Positions 34,070-41,804 of a stretch of 47,606 nucleotides of DNA are shown one piece after another. The notes beneath the pieces were generated by a model. That model did no database searches. It was not told the DNA's origin and was given only the letters and a program-made list of their open reading frames with translations. Origin of the DNA: Candidatus Yaniella excrementigallinarum (lineage in GTDB: Bacteria; Actinomycetota; Actinomycetes; Actinomycetales; Micrococcaceae); contig DXHA01000078.1 of assembly GCA_019113675.1 (NCBI GenBank), forward strand, positions 1 to 47,606. The letters are read 5' to 3'. The first letter of the stretch is position 1; each line of letters starts with the position of its first letter. The translations under genes and the position numbers were made by a program.

Positions 34070-34105
34070 GTTGCAAAAACTTTTTTGACAATCGATGCAA
34101 CTTTT
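34068..34105 (+). terminator. AT-rich inverted repeat after the kinase gene
   Basis: AAGTTGCA (34068-34075) and TGCAACTT (34096-34103) form an 8-bp stem with a 20-nt loop, followed by TTT. It may attenuate transcription between the kinase and the OmpA-domain gene. The stem is weak, so read-through is likely. Confidence 0.35.
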
Positions 34106-34165
34106 TAGCCACCGGTTCCGACTCATAGGCGAAACTACAAATTCGTTTGCTCACGGTAAGGAAAC

Positions 34166-35443
34166 ATGATGACCACTCACTCCACCTCACTACTTGGTAC
34201 CACACTGGGGCTCGGGTTGATCGGTGCTTTGGCTCTGACTGCCTGTGACACTGCCGAACGCGCCACCTTTCAGGACGGCGAAGTTAGCGAGACAGAGTCG
34301 TCTGAGAAAGAGACCCCCACCGATATTCGGCACGATGATGTGTTAATGGCCGAGGTCGACGCCCCGGTTGAATTTGAAGAATGCCTTGAAGCCGAAGATA
34401 TGGACGGGGCTACCGTTCAGTGGCTGGACGACGTGGTCGTTGAAGAGCACGTCATTGAAGGCGTTGAGGACCAAACCATCGAAGTTGATGGAGAAGAGGT
34501 AGAAGTCCCCGGGGCTCCCGATATTGAGGTCCCCGAAATTGTTGGACAGGCCGGCTGCATCATCGAATATCCCGCACCCGGGGGTTGCCTGCCCGCCGTC
34601 GAAATTTCCGATTCCTATATTCCCGGTTACCGCATCCCCGAACGTACACTTGAAGAAGTCGAGCTGCCAGACGGTACCGTGATCGAAGAGCAGACCCAGC
34701 CCGCGGTTGAATCAGAACCACAGCGCCAAGAGGGCAGCTACCAAGAGCAAGTGTGCCAAACCGAGCCGGAGGACGCAGACAATGACTACGTTGCCCAAGT
34801 GATCCGGCCCCACATTTTGCGGGGACACATCTTGGCTGGGCACTCTACTGCGACAACAGTGAATCGCTCGGATGAGCTCGTCGACAGTGGCGACTACGTG
34901 TCATTTGATGGTCTAAGTTCGTATCAAATACCAAGTATCTCAGTTGGTTCCGCCAATGTTGAGAGCCGGTATTTAGAGGCCTACCGTGTTGACGGCGCCG
35001 ACCATACTGAGTACGCCGAAGACGATGCGACCGTCTCATACACCACCGAAGGCGATGTGCTATTCGACAGTGACGAGCACACTCTACGTTCCGATGCCGC
35101 AGCAGAATTGCAAGCCATTGCCGATGATATCGAACGGCGCGACGATGACTACAAGATCACCGTCGAAGGTCATACCGACAACCTGACCACCGAAGAGTAT
35201 GCCGATAATGACGAGCTGTCTGAACAGCGCGCCGAATCGGTGGTTTCTTGGTTGCAGGACAACGCCAACGTTGCTGAAGATGATATTACGGCCAAGGGCA
35301 TGGGCGAAGACTACCCGCGGGCCAGCAATGATACCGATGAAGGCCGCCAAGAAAACCGTCGAGTGGTTATAACCGTCACTCCGGTCGATTACGAACCAGA
35401 AATAGACTTTGAGTTCGAAGGTTCTGAGACGGGAGACGAGTAA
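34166..35443 (+). CDS. OmpA-domain lipoprotein, highly acidic
   Basis: 425-residue surface protein with a lipoprotein signal ending in LTAC (Cys27). Residues ~30-285 are very rich in Glu and Asp, have scattered Cys (for example AGCIIEYPAPGGC) and no recognised domain. The C-terminal ~115 residues form an OmpA/MotB peptidoglycan-binding domain: VLFDSDEHTL, VEGHTDN (333-339), LSEQRAESVVSWL and NRRVVI. The start is ATG 34166 or 34169 after AAGGAAAC. OmpA domains in Gram-positives bind peptidoglycan. Its place after the sigma factor and membrane kinase suggests a role in sensing or stabilising the cell wall. Confidence 0.85.
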   Translation: MMTTHSTSLLGTTLGLGLIGALALTACDTAERATFQDGEVSETESSEKETPTDIRHDDVLMAEVDAPVEFEECLEAEDMDGATVQWLDDVVVEEHVIEGVEDQTIEVDGEEVEVPGAPDIEVPEIVGQAGCIIEYPAPGGCLPAVEISDSYIPGYRIPERTLEEVELPDGTVIEEQTQPAVESEPQRQEGSYQEQVCQTEPEDADNDYVAQVIRPHILRGHILAGHSTATTVNRSDELVDSGDYVSFDGLSSYQIPSISVGSANVESRYLEAYRVDGADHTEYAEDDATVSYTTEGDVLFDSDEHTLRSDAAAELQAIADDIERRDDDYKITVEGHTDNLTTEEYADNDELSEQRAESVVSWLQDNANVAEDDITAKGMGEDYPRASNDTDEGRQENRRVVITVTPVDYEPEIDFEFEGSETGDE

Positions 35444-35448
35444 GCACC

Positions 35449-35479
35449 TTGACGGGGATGGCTATGTTCTAGCTATAGT
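35449..35479 (+). promoter_or_regulatory. Predicted promoter of the first TPP-riboswitch transcript
   Basis: TTGACG (35449-35454) and TATAGT (35474-35479) are separated by 19 bp. Transcription would begin at about 35486, right at the 5' edge of the TPP aptamer. The spacing is slightly long. Confidence 0.5.
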
Positions 35480-35484
35480 AGGTA

Positions 35485-35565
35485 GCGGACACGGGGTGCG
35501 CCTTCTGGCGCTGAGAGAATACCCGTTGAACCTGATCTAGTTTGGACTAGCGAAGGGATGTTTGC
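35485..35565 (+). promoter_or_regulatory. TPP riboswitch (THI element) 1
   Basis: Conserved THI-box sequences are in order: ACGGGGTGCG, CTGAGAGAATACCC, TTGAACCTGATCTAGTT, and ACTAGCGAAGGGATG. P1 can form between GCGGACA (35485-35491) and TGTTTGC (35559-35565). It senses thiamine pyrophosphate. The next gene in the same direction, an SDR, begins about 300 bases later and is followed by a flavin monooxygenase, so both are probably thiamine-controlled. No thi gene is immediately downstream. Confidence 0.93.
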
Positions 35566-35864
35566 AGGTGTTTTTGCACGCCAAAACTTTCTTAACCGGT
35601 CTTATCGGACCACACCATCACCGCCACCTGGTATTTTTTGCGCCACCCTTTGGCAGTACTCAACGGTACGTTCAGCCATGGTGCAAAGCAGTAACGCACT
35701 GGAATCATCACGTATCTGCAAGTTATCAGCGTCTTAACTAAGCCTGCGGCTCTATCATGCCGTAGCAGGCAGCATCGCGATGTCACGATTTCATTTTCAC
35801 GGCACACCTAACTGTGTGCCCTCTACATGATCTGCCATGTGCAGTTACGAAAGTTAGGCCAGAA
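35566..35864 (+). other. 299-bp leader after TPP riboswitch 1
   Basis: A reading frame from ATG 35559 runs 58 codons but has no recognisable domain; ATG 35559 lies within the aptamer's P1. The rest is lower in GC. It could be a long expression platform or the remains of a lost thiamine-linked gene. No intrinsic terminator was found. Confidence 0.4.
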
Positions 35865-36629
35865 TTGGATATTTCTGAACAAGTTGTTCTCGTTACCGGT
35901 GGCGCCCGCGGGTTGGGCCGACACATCGTCGAATCGTTTGCTGGCCAAGGGGCCCGCATCGTCGTTAATTATCGCCAGAGTCAGCAGGCGGCCAAAGACC
36001 TCGCAGCCGTTTATGGACCGGAATATGCTCTGACCGTGCGCAGTGATGTGACCGACCCGGAGCAGGTCAGCGCCATGTTCCAAACTGCACATGATCACTT
36101 CGGTGCCCCGATCACCACGGTGGTAAATAATGCACTGGTTGATTTCTCTTTTAACGGTGACGCCCGCCTCGGGGCCGAAACCATTGGGTGGGAGAATTTC
36201 GATGGACAGTTCACCGGCAGTGTCCGCGGCGCATTAAATACTGTTCAAGCCGCAGTGCCTGGCATGCGTGAACGAGGCTTCGGGCGCGTCATCAACATCG
36301 GTACCAATCTATTCCAGGACCCGGTGGTCCCCTATCACGACTACACAGCTGCCAAAGCAGCCTTGTTATCGTTGACCCGCACCCTGGCAGCAGATCTGGG
36401 CCCACACCAGATTTCTGTGAATATGGTGTCCGGCGGCTTATTACAAACCACGGATGCCAGCGCCGCAACCCCCGATGAGGTCTTTGATTTCATTGCATCG
36501 TCTACCCCGCTGCGCAAAGCAACTACACCGGCGGAATTTGCCGATGCCATCCTGTTCTTTGCCTCACCGTGGGCCAGAGCTGTCACCGGCCAGAATTTGG
36601 TTGTTGATGGCGGTCTGGTGATGAATTAG
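35865..36629 (+). CDS. SDR-family oxidoreductase, TPP-riboswitch associated
   Basis: 254-residue short-chain dehydrogenase/reductase. It has the cofactor motif TGGARGLGRH (residues ~12-21), the NNA motif variant VVNNALV, and the catalytic YTAAK with Tyr and Lys in place; the C-terminus ends with DGGLVMN. Start: TTG 35865 fits the family length and has AGG upstream; GTG 35814 is in frame but adds residues without homology-like content. It lies downstream of a TPP riboswitch and immediately upstream of a flavin monooxygenase, suggesting the two act in sequence on a thiamine-related compound. The substrate is unknown. Confidence 0.82.
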   Translation: MDISEQVVLVTGGARGLGRHIVESFAGQGARIVVNYRQSQQAAKDLAAVYGPEYALTVRSDVTDPEQVSAMFQTAHDHFGAPITTVVNNALVDFSFNGDARLGAETIGWENFDGQFTGSVRGALNTVQAAVPGMRERGFGRVINIGTNLFQDPVVPYHDYTAAKAALLSLTRTLAADLGPHQISVNMVSGGLLQTTDASAATPDEVFDFIASSTPLRKATTPAEFADAILFFASPWARAVTGQNLVVDGGLVMN

Positions 36630-36641
36630 GTGGCGGCCAAG

Positions 36642-37943
36642 ATGAACACACGGCAATTACATTTCAACGCTTTTCTTTATGGTTGTGGCCATCATCAGGC
36701 TGCCTGGCGGCTTCCAGGTTCTTCGGTGGAACAGCTAGGGGAGATCACCTATTATGAACGTTTAGCGCAAACCGCTGAAGCAGGACTCTTTGACGCAATA
36801 TTTTTTGCCGATGGACAATCTGTGAGCAACCCGGCTGTCGGACCGCAGTGGAGTTTAGAACCGCTCACCGCCTTGGCCGCAATCGCCGGCAACACCAGTC
36901 GGATCGGACTTATTTGTACTGTATCCACGACGTTTCACACCCCGTTTCACGCCGCACGGATGTTGGCCTCACTGGACCACATCAGCCAGGGACGGATTGG
37001 TTGGAATGTGGTGACATCAATGTTCGATGCCGAGGCGCGAAACCATTCAATGGAGCAGATGCCCGCCAGCGCCCAACGCTATGTCCGAGCCGCCGAATTT
37101 ATTGATGTCGCTTTGGCCCTGTGGGATTCTTGGGACGACGATGCGGTGGTTGCACAGCGTAACGGAGACTTCGCCGATGCAGCAAAGATTCATCCGGTGG
37201 ATCATGCCGGGAAGCATTTTCAGGTAGCTGGCCCGCTGAACATACCGCGTGGCCCACAGGGCCGTCCGGTTTTATTCCAGGCTGGGGCCTCAGAATCGGG
37301 ACGTGACTTAGCGGCCCGGTATGCCGAGGGCATCTACGCTGTTGCCTACGACCTGGCCAGTGGACAACAATATTATGCCGACGTGAAACAACGCATTGCA
37401 TCCTACGGCCGGGACCCTGGCAGTGTGCCCATCATGCCAGGGCTCGTCACCTTTTTGGGCTCCACAGAGGCTGAGGCGCGAGCAAAACAGGCGGAAGTCG
37501 ATGCGTTGCTCCCCGTGAAGCACTCCTTGGCGCAATTGGGTACGTTTATTGGCCAGGACTGCAGTGATTGGGAACTTGATGCGCCCGTTCCTGATCTACC
37601 TCCGGCCACCGAGTTTTCGGGTCCGCAGGGTAGGTATGCCACCATATTGCGCATTGTGGAGTCAGAACGCCCCACGGTGCGCCAACTACTGGGCAGACTA
37701 GCTGCCGGCGGGGGCCACTGCACCATGGTGGGCACCCCGGAACACGTGGCCGACACGATCGAAGAATGGTTCACCTCAGGTGCCGCCGATGGTTTTAACC
37801 TGATGCCACCGTTGCTGCCCGATGCCCTGGAAGAGTTCATTGATCGGGTGGTGCCACTACTCCAGCGTCGTGGCCTGTACCGGACCGAATATTCTGCTAC
37901 CACGCTACGAGGACATCTGGGATTGGAGCGGCCTACCGGCTAA
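36642..37943 (+). CDS. NtaA/SnaA/DszA-family flavin monooxygenase, TPP-riboswitch associated
   Basis: 433-residue FMNH2-dependent luciferase-like monooxygenase. It starts LHFNAFLYGCGHHQAAWR, contains FDAIFFADGQ and ASLDHISQGRIGWNVVTSMF, and ends with a typical VPLLQRRG. Known relatives attack sulfur- or nitrogen-containing rings and side chains. ATG 36642 lies 12 bases after the SDR stop; GTG 36630 is an alternative in-frame start. With the SDR it forms a two-gene unit behind TPP riboswitch 1. A thiamine-regulated ring-oxidising enzyme next to thiamine salvage genes suggests processing of a thiazole- or pyrimidine-type precursor or breakdown product; this is inference. Confidence 0.85.
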   Translation: MNTRQLHFNAFLYGCGHHQAAWRLPGSSVEQLGEITYYERLAQTAEAGLFDAIFFADGQSVSNPAVGPQWSLEPLTALAAIAGNTSRIGLICTVSTTFHTPFHAARMLASLDHISQGRIGWNVVTSMFDAEARNHSMEQMPASAQRYVRAAEFIDVALALWDSWDDDAVVAQRNGDFADAAKIHPVDHAGKHFQVAGPLNIPRGPQGRPVLFQAGASESGRDLAARYAEGIYAVAYDLASGQQYYADVKQRIASYGRDPGSVPIMPGLVTFLGSTEAEARAKQAEVDALLPVKHSLAQLGTFIGQDCSDWELDAPVPDLPPATEFSGPQGRYATILRIVESERPTVRQLLGRLAAGGGHCTMVGTPEHVADTIEEWFTSGAADGFNLMPPLLPDALEEFIDRVVPLLQRRGLYRTEYSATTLRGHLGLERPTG

Positions 37944-37980
37944 TTTTTCTGCACCAAAAAAGTAGTCGCAGATGCTTTGC

Positions 37981-38058
37981 GGACACGGGGTGCGTTGGAT
38001 AAGCGCTGAGATACAACCCGTGGAACCTGCTCTAGTTTGTACTAGCGAAGGGATGTCC
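37981..38058 (+). promoter_or_regulatory. TPP riboswitch (THI element) 2 upstream of thiD
   Basis: Contains ACGGGGTGCG, GCTGAGATACAACCC, GTGGAACCTGCTCTAGTT and ACTAGCGAAGGGATG in the standard order. P1 forms between GGACA (37981-37985) and TGTCC (38054-38058). The ribosome-binding bases AAGGG lie inside the conserved 3' aptamer strand with thiD ATG at 38062, so ligand binding should hide them and block translation directly. Confidence 0.95.
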
Positions 38059-38061
38059 TCC

Positions 38062-38952
38062 ATGACTTCATTGAATTCTTCTTCCGTTCCTCGCGTTCTA
38101 TCGATCGCCGGAACTGATCCATCCGGTGGTGCTGGCACCGCCGCGGATCTGAAATCTATTACTGCAGCCGGGGGCTACGGTATGGCCGTGGTGACCTCAC
38201 TGGTTGCACAAAATACCCACGGGGTACGAGATATTCATGTTCCCCCTACCGAGTTTCTTACCGCCCAGCTACAAGCGGTCAGTGACGACGTGGTTATCGA
38301 TGCGCTCAAGACGGGCATGCTAGGCACCGTAGAGATTATCGAAACGGTTGCCGCCTGGCTCGATGATCAGCCACCAACCGTCTTGGTGGTCGACCCGGTA
38401 ATGGTGGCAACCAGCGGCGACCGGCTGGTGGATCAACAGGCTGAGCAAGCCATGATCGAATTTTGTGCTCGGGCGACCGTGGTGACGCCAAATATCGACG
38501 AGCTTGCGGTGCTGACCGGCAGCGAGCCGGCCCTCGATGAAGCCCAGGCCCTGAATCAGGCAGCTGCTTGGGCCAGCGATACCGGCGTTTCAGTTGTGGT
38601 CAAGACCGGTCATTTGTTCTCGCATTGGACAACGAATACGTGGGTCTCCCCCGATGGCACACGCCATCCGGTGTATGCAACTCGTCTACAAAGTACGAGC
38701 ACCCACGGCACCGGGTGTTCATTGTCTGCGGCACTAGCCACCCGCCTTGGCGCCGGCGATAGCCCTGGCACCGCGCTATCTTGGGCCACTCAGTGGCTCC
38801 ACGAAGCCATTAAACATGGCGAAGCCCTCCATGTCGGCTCAGGTCACGGCCCGGTAGATCATTCCTACCGGGCCCGACAACTACAAGGCTGGACCATTGA
38901 GGCGCCATCGGATGAAGCCGCCCAGCCGACCGCGGTCAAAGGAGGATCCTGA
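38062..38952 (+). CDS. thiD: Hydroxymethylpyrimidine/phosphomethylpyrimidine kinase ThiD
   Basis: 296-residue kinase that phosphorylates HMP and then HMP-P in thiamine pyrimidine synthesis or salvage. Ribokinase-fold landmarks are AGTDPSGGAG near the N-terminus, ALKTGML, VDPVMVATSG, TPNIDELAVL, and the anion-hole motif STHGTGCSLSAAL near residues 213-225. ATG 38062 has AAGGG nine bases upstream; ATG 38053 would overlap the aptamer. It is the first gene of the operon thiD-MFS-thiM-thiE under TPP riboswitch 2, and its stop overlaps the next start (TGATG). Confidence 0.94.
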   Translation: MTSLNSSSVPRVLSIAGTDPSGGAGTAADLKSITAAGGYGMAVVTSLVAQNTHGVRDIHVPPTEFLTAQLQAVSDDVVIDALKTGMLGTVEIIETVAAWLDDQPPTVLVVDPVMVATSGDRLVDQQAEQAMIEFCARATVVTPNIDELAVLTGSEPALDEAQALNQAAAWASDTGVSVVVKTGHLFSHWTTNTWVSPDGTRHPVYATRLQSTSTHGTGCSLSAALATRLGAGDSPGTALSWATQWLHEAIKHGEALHVGSGHGPVDHSYRARQLQGWTIEAPSDEAAQPTAVKGGS

Positions 38953-40322
38953 TGACTGCCTCGACCATCGACACATCGTCGGCGGCCACTAAACTCAGTG
39001 ACCTGCCGCCGGAAGGACGGGCAGCTCTGCGTGCCGGTGTGGTAGGTAATTGGATCGATAATATCCACGTATTTTTGCCCTTGACCGCACTGGCCCCGGC
39101 GATGCTTGTCTTGGCTGGCCCAGCCGTTACAGCATCTACCGCGGCCTTGGTGGTAGTCGCGATGCTCTTTGGTCGTCCACTTGGTGGATTAGTGTTTGGG
39201 CGACTGGCCGATCGTCTCGGGCGCACCCGCACCACACGTATCGCCGTCGGCGGCACCGCTGCTTGCGCCCTAGCCATCGCCGCTATGCCAACCTATGAGG
39301 TTCTTGGTGGCTGGACGATCGTGGGCATCTTAGTGTTACGGTTTCTCGGCGGCATATTCGTGGCCGGTCAGTATTCAGCAGCTATCCCCCTGGCCATGGA
39401 ATGGTCCACCCCGCGCCGTCGCGGCTTGATGAGCGGAATGATCCTGTCGATGGCACCGTGGGCACAAGCAAGCATCGCCTTTGCCGTTACCGGGCTGCTG
39501 ATCGTTATTGGCCCGGAAGCCTACGCCACTTGGGGTTGGCGAGTGCTATTCGTTATTGGTGCGCTACTATCTGTTGGCTTGCTGATTTATTATGGTCGCC
39601 AGGTCACTGATGCGCCGGTATTTCATCGGCAGACCAGAGCTGCAGCCCAAAAACCCGGTACGCGGCGACCAGGGCTGGCCGATGTGCTCACCGGGCGGTG
39701 GGCACCAACTTTTTGGCAGGTCTTTCTGCTCATGACGGGCTTATGGTTGCTCACGAATAGTACCGTGCTGTTACTAACTGAACGGTTAGGAACAGATACC
39801 GGATTTAGCGCCACCAACGTATCCTTGACCATGGGCATCGCCTCGGTAGCACAGGCAATCGCAATGGCTTGTGCCGGGCATCTATCCACATACTTGGGAC
39901 GACGCAATTTATTCCTGCTATGGGGGCTGGCCACCACGCTCTTTGCCCCGGTTATCTGGTGGTTTGCGGTGACCTCGTCAGCACTTGGCCAGGCAGTTGT
40001 TTTCGCCGCCCTACTGCAGGTGATCACCGTGGCGGCTTACGGCCCGGTTTCGGCGTATCTTTCCGAGCGGTTCCCCACCGAAATACGTTCGACCGGCTAT
40101 GGCATGGCCTATAGCTTCTCGCTGATACTACCGGCGCTGTATCCGTTTTATCTTCCCCTGGTAGAAACCATGCTTGGCCGCCACGGCTCGGTTATGGCAC
40201 TGGTTGGCTTAGGCGGAGTATTACTGGTGTTGGGGGCTATTCTCGGACCGAAACTATCACCACGAGACATCAGCCATGACATCGACGTCGTCGCGGCCAA
40301 TACCGCAGCGCATCCTGAATGA
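38952..40322 (+). CDS. MFS transporter in the thiamine operon (candidate precursor permease)
   Basis: 456-residue major facilitator of the metabolite:H+ symporter type, with 12 TM segments. Signature loops are visible: GRLADRLGRTRTTR between TM2 and TM3, TPRRRGLMSGM between TM4 and TM5, and the repeat ATYLGRR-like turn (HLSTYLGRRN) in the second half. It starts inside the thiD stop with GGAGG upstream and its stop overlaps thiM, so it is translated as part of the thiamine operon. Location and TPP control suggest import of HMP, thiazole or thiamine. This is a strong contextual prediction but not a family-level assignment. Confidence 0.87.
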   Translation: MTASTIDTSSAATKLSDLPPEGRAALRAGVVGNWIDNIHVFLPLTALAPAMLVLAGPAVTASTAALVVVAMLFGRPLGGLVFGRLADRLGRTRTTRIAVGGTAACALAIAAMPTYEVLGGWTIVGILVLRFLGGIFVAGQYSAAIPLAMEWSTPRRRGLMSGMILSMAPWAQASIAFAVTGLLIVIGPEAYATWGWRVLFVIGALLSVGLLIYYGRQVTDAPVFHRQTRAAAQKPGTRRPGLADVLTGRWAPTFWQVFLLMTGLWLLTNSTVLLLTERLGTDTGFSATNVSLTMGIASVAQAIAMACAGHLSTYLGRRNLFLLWGLATTLFAPVIWWFAVTSSALGQAVVFAALLQVITVAAYGPVSAYLSERFPTEIRSTGYGMAYSFSLILPALYPFYLPLVETMLGRHGSVMALVGLGGVLLVLGAILGPKLSPRDISHDIDVVAANTAAHPE

Positions 40323-41110
40323 GAGACCAACTCATGCCTACCTCCGATCCTGATATCCGGCACATTGCCGAGATTATTGACGCCGTGCGTGTGCGTGAGC
40401 CGCTAGTCCATTGCATCACCGCAACCGTGTCGATGGGGATCGTGGCTGACGGGCTCCTGGCAGCAGGTGCCCGTCCCATGATGACCGAAACTCTGCACGA
40501 AGCACCCGTGTTGACGACCATTGCCGATGCACTGTTAATTAACTTGGGCACCCTGAGCACCGATGCGCTGGAGGGTATCCCGGCTACGGTGGCCGCGGCA
40601 GTAGAAGCCGGACATCCGTGGGTGCTTGATCCCACTGCGATTGGGGTGGCCCCGGTCCGTACACCATTGGCCCGCGAGCTGCTGGAATCTCATCCCACGG
40701 TTGTGCGTGGTAATGCCTCCGAGGTGTTAGCCCTTGCCGGGTCGGGTTCCGGTGGCCGCGGGGCAGATTCCAGTGCCACACCGGATATGGCCTCTAACGC
40801 CGCCGAAGTAGTTGCCCACCACACCGGTGGTACCGTGACTGTGTCAGGCAGCCGTGATCTAATCTTCGACGGCGTCCACCAGACTCGTGTGGACCGGGGA
40901 ACACCTATGCTCACCCGGGTCACTGGCACCGGCTGCTTACACGCCGCATTAACGGCGGCCTGCGCCACGGCAACCCAGGACAGCTTCAAGGCTGCTCATG
41001 CGGCCACAACTTGGCTCAACGTGGCCGGCGAAATCGCAGCCCAACGAGCAGCGGGCCCCGGATCCTTCCGAATGCATTTACTTGATGCACTAGCTGAGGT
41101 TGGAAAATGA
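40319..41110 (+). CDS. thiM: Hydroxyethylthiazole kinase ThiM
   Basis: 263-residue kinase for salvage of 4-methyl-5-(2-hydroxyethyl)thiazole. It shows the family start RVREPLVHCITATVSMG, the ARPMM segment, LLINLGTLS, GHPWVLDPTAIG and the catalytic VTGTGCLHAALTAAC. ATG 40319 overlaps the transporter stop (ATGA); ATG 40334 is a possible shorter start. It supplies thiazole phosphate to ThiE encoded next, and its stop overlaps the thiE start. Confidence 0.93.
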   Translation: MRDQLMPTSDPDIRHIAEIIDAVRVREPLVHCITATVSMGIVADGLLAAGARPMMTETLHEAPVLTTIADALLINLGTLSTDALEGIPATVAAAVEAGHPWVLDPTAIGVAPVRTPLARELLESHPTVVRGNASEVLALAGSGSGGRGADSSATPDMASNAAEVVAHHTGGTVTVSGSRDLIFDGVHQTRVDRGTPMLTRVTGTGCLHAALTAACATATQDSFKAAHAATTWLNVAGEIAAQRAAGPGSFRMHLLDALAEVGK

Positions 41111-41751
41111 ACTTAGATTTGCGCTGCTACCTGGTCACCTCCGGTAGCGGGTACGACACCATCAACGCCGCAGCCGAAGCTGCCCGGGCCGGCGCCGGCA
41201 TCATTCAGGTGCGCGGCAAAGACCTATCCACCGCCGAACTATTTTCCTTGACCTGTGCTGTCGCCGACTCGGTGCACACCACAAACCCGCAAACCCGTGT
41301 GGTGGTTAACGATCGAGTCGACGTCGTATTGGCAGCACGAGATGCCGGTGTGCCCGTCCACGGTGTGCACCTGGGCCAAGATGATTTACCGGCCACCAAT
41401 GCGCGGGCAGTACTGGGCACGGAGGCAATCGTCGGTCTATCTGCTGGCAGCCTGGAACTTGTCCGCCAAGCCGATACACACCGTGAGGCGATCGACTATC
41501 TGGGTGTTGGACCATTTCGGCCCACGCCCACCAAAGGTACCGGACGCCAACCGTTGGGTCTGGCCAGCTACCCGCAGATTGTCGAAGCCACGCGGTTGCC
41601 CATCGTCGCTATTGGAGGCATCAGCCTGGACGACGTCGAAGAACTGGCCCGCACCGGTATTGCTGGTGTGGCTTTAGTGCGGGCAATCATGGATGCCGAA
41701 CAACCCGGTGACGTCGTGGCGGAGGTGTTAGCGCGAATGCAGCACACCTGA
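41107..41751 (+). CDS. thiE: Thiamine-phosphate synthase ThiE
   Basis: 214-residue TIM-barrel enzyme joining HMP-PP and thiazole phosphate to make thiamine phosphate. It contains GAGIIQVRGKDL, VNDRVDVVLAARDAGVPVHGVHLGQDDLP, DYLGVGPFRPTPTK and the phosphate-binding VAIGGI. Its ATG overlaps the thiM stop (ATGA). With ThiD and ThiM it completes a salvage route; no thiC, thiG or thiazole-synthesis genes are in the window. Confidence 0.94.
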   Translation: MNLDLRCYLVTSGSGYDTINAAAEAARAGAGIIQVRGKDLSTAELFSLTCAVADSVHTTNPQTRVVVNDRVDVVLAARDAGVPVHGVHLGQDDLPATNARAVLGTEAIVGLSAGSLELVRQADTHREAIDYLGVGPFRPTPTKGTGRQPLGLASYPQIVEATRLPIVAIGGISLDDVEELARTGIAGVALVRAIMDAEQPGDVVAEVLARMQHT

Positions 41752-41804
41752 CCGGAATTCGGTAGGCGGCTGCGACGCTGGCAGTTTGTGGCTGTGCCAA
41801 TTGG

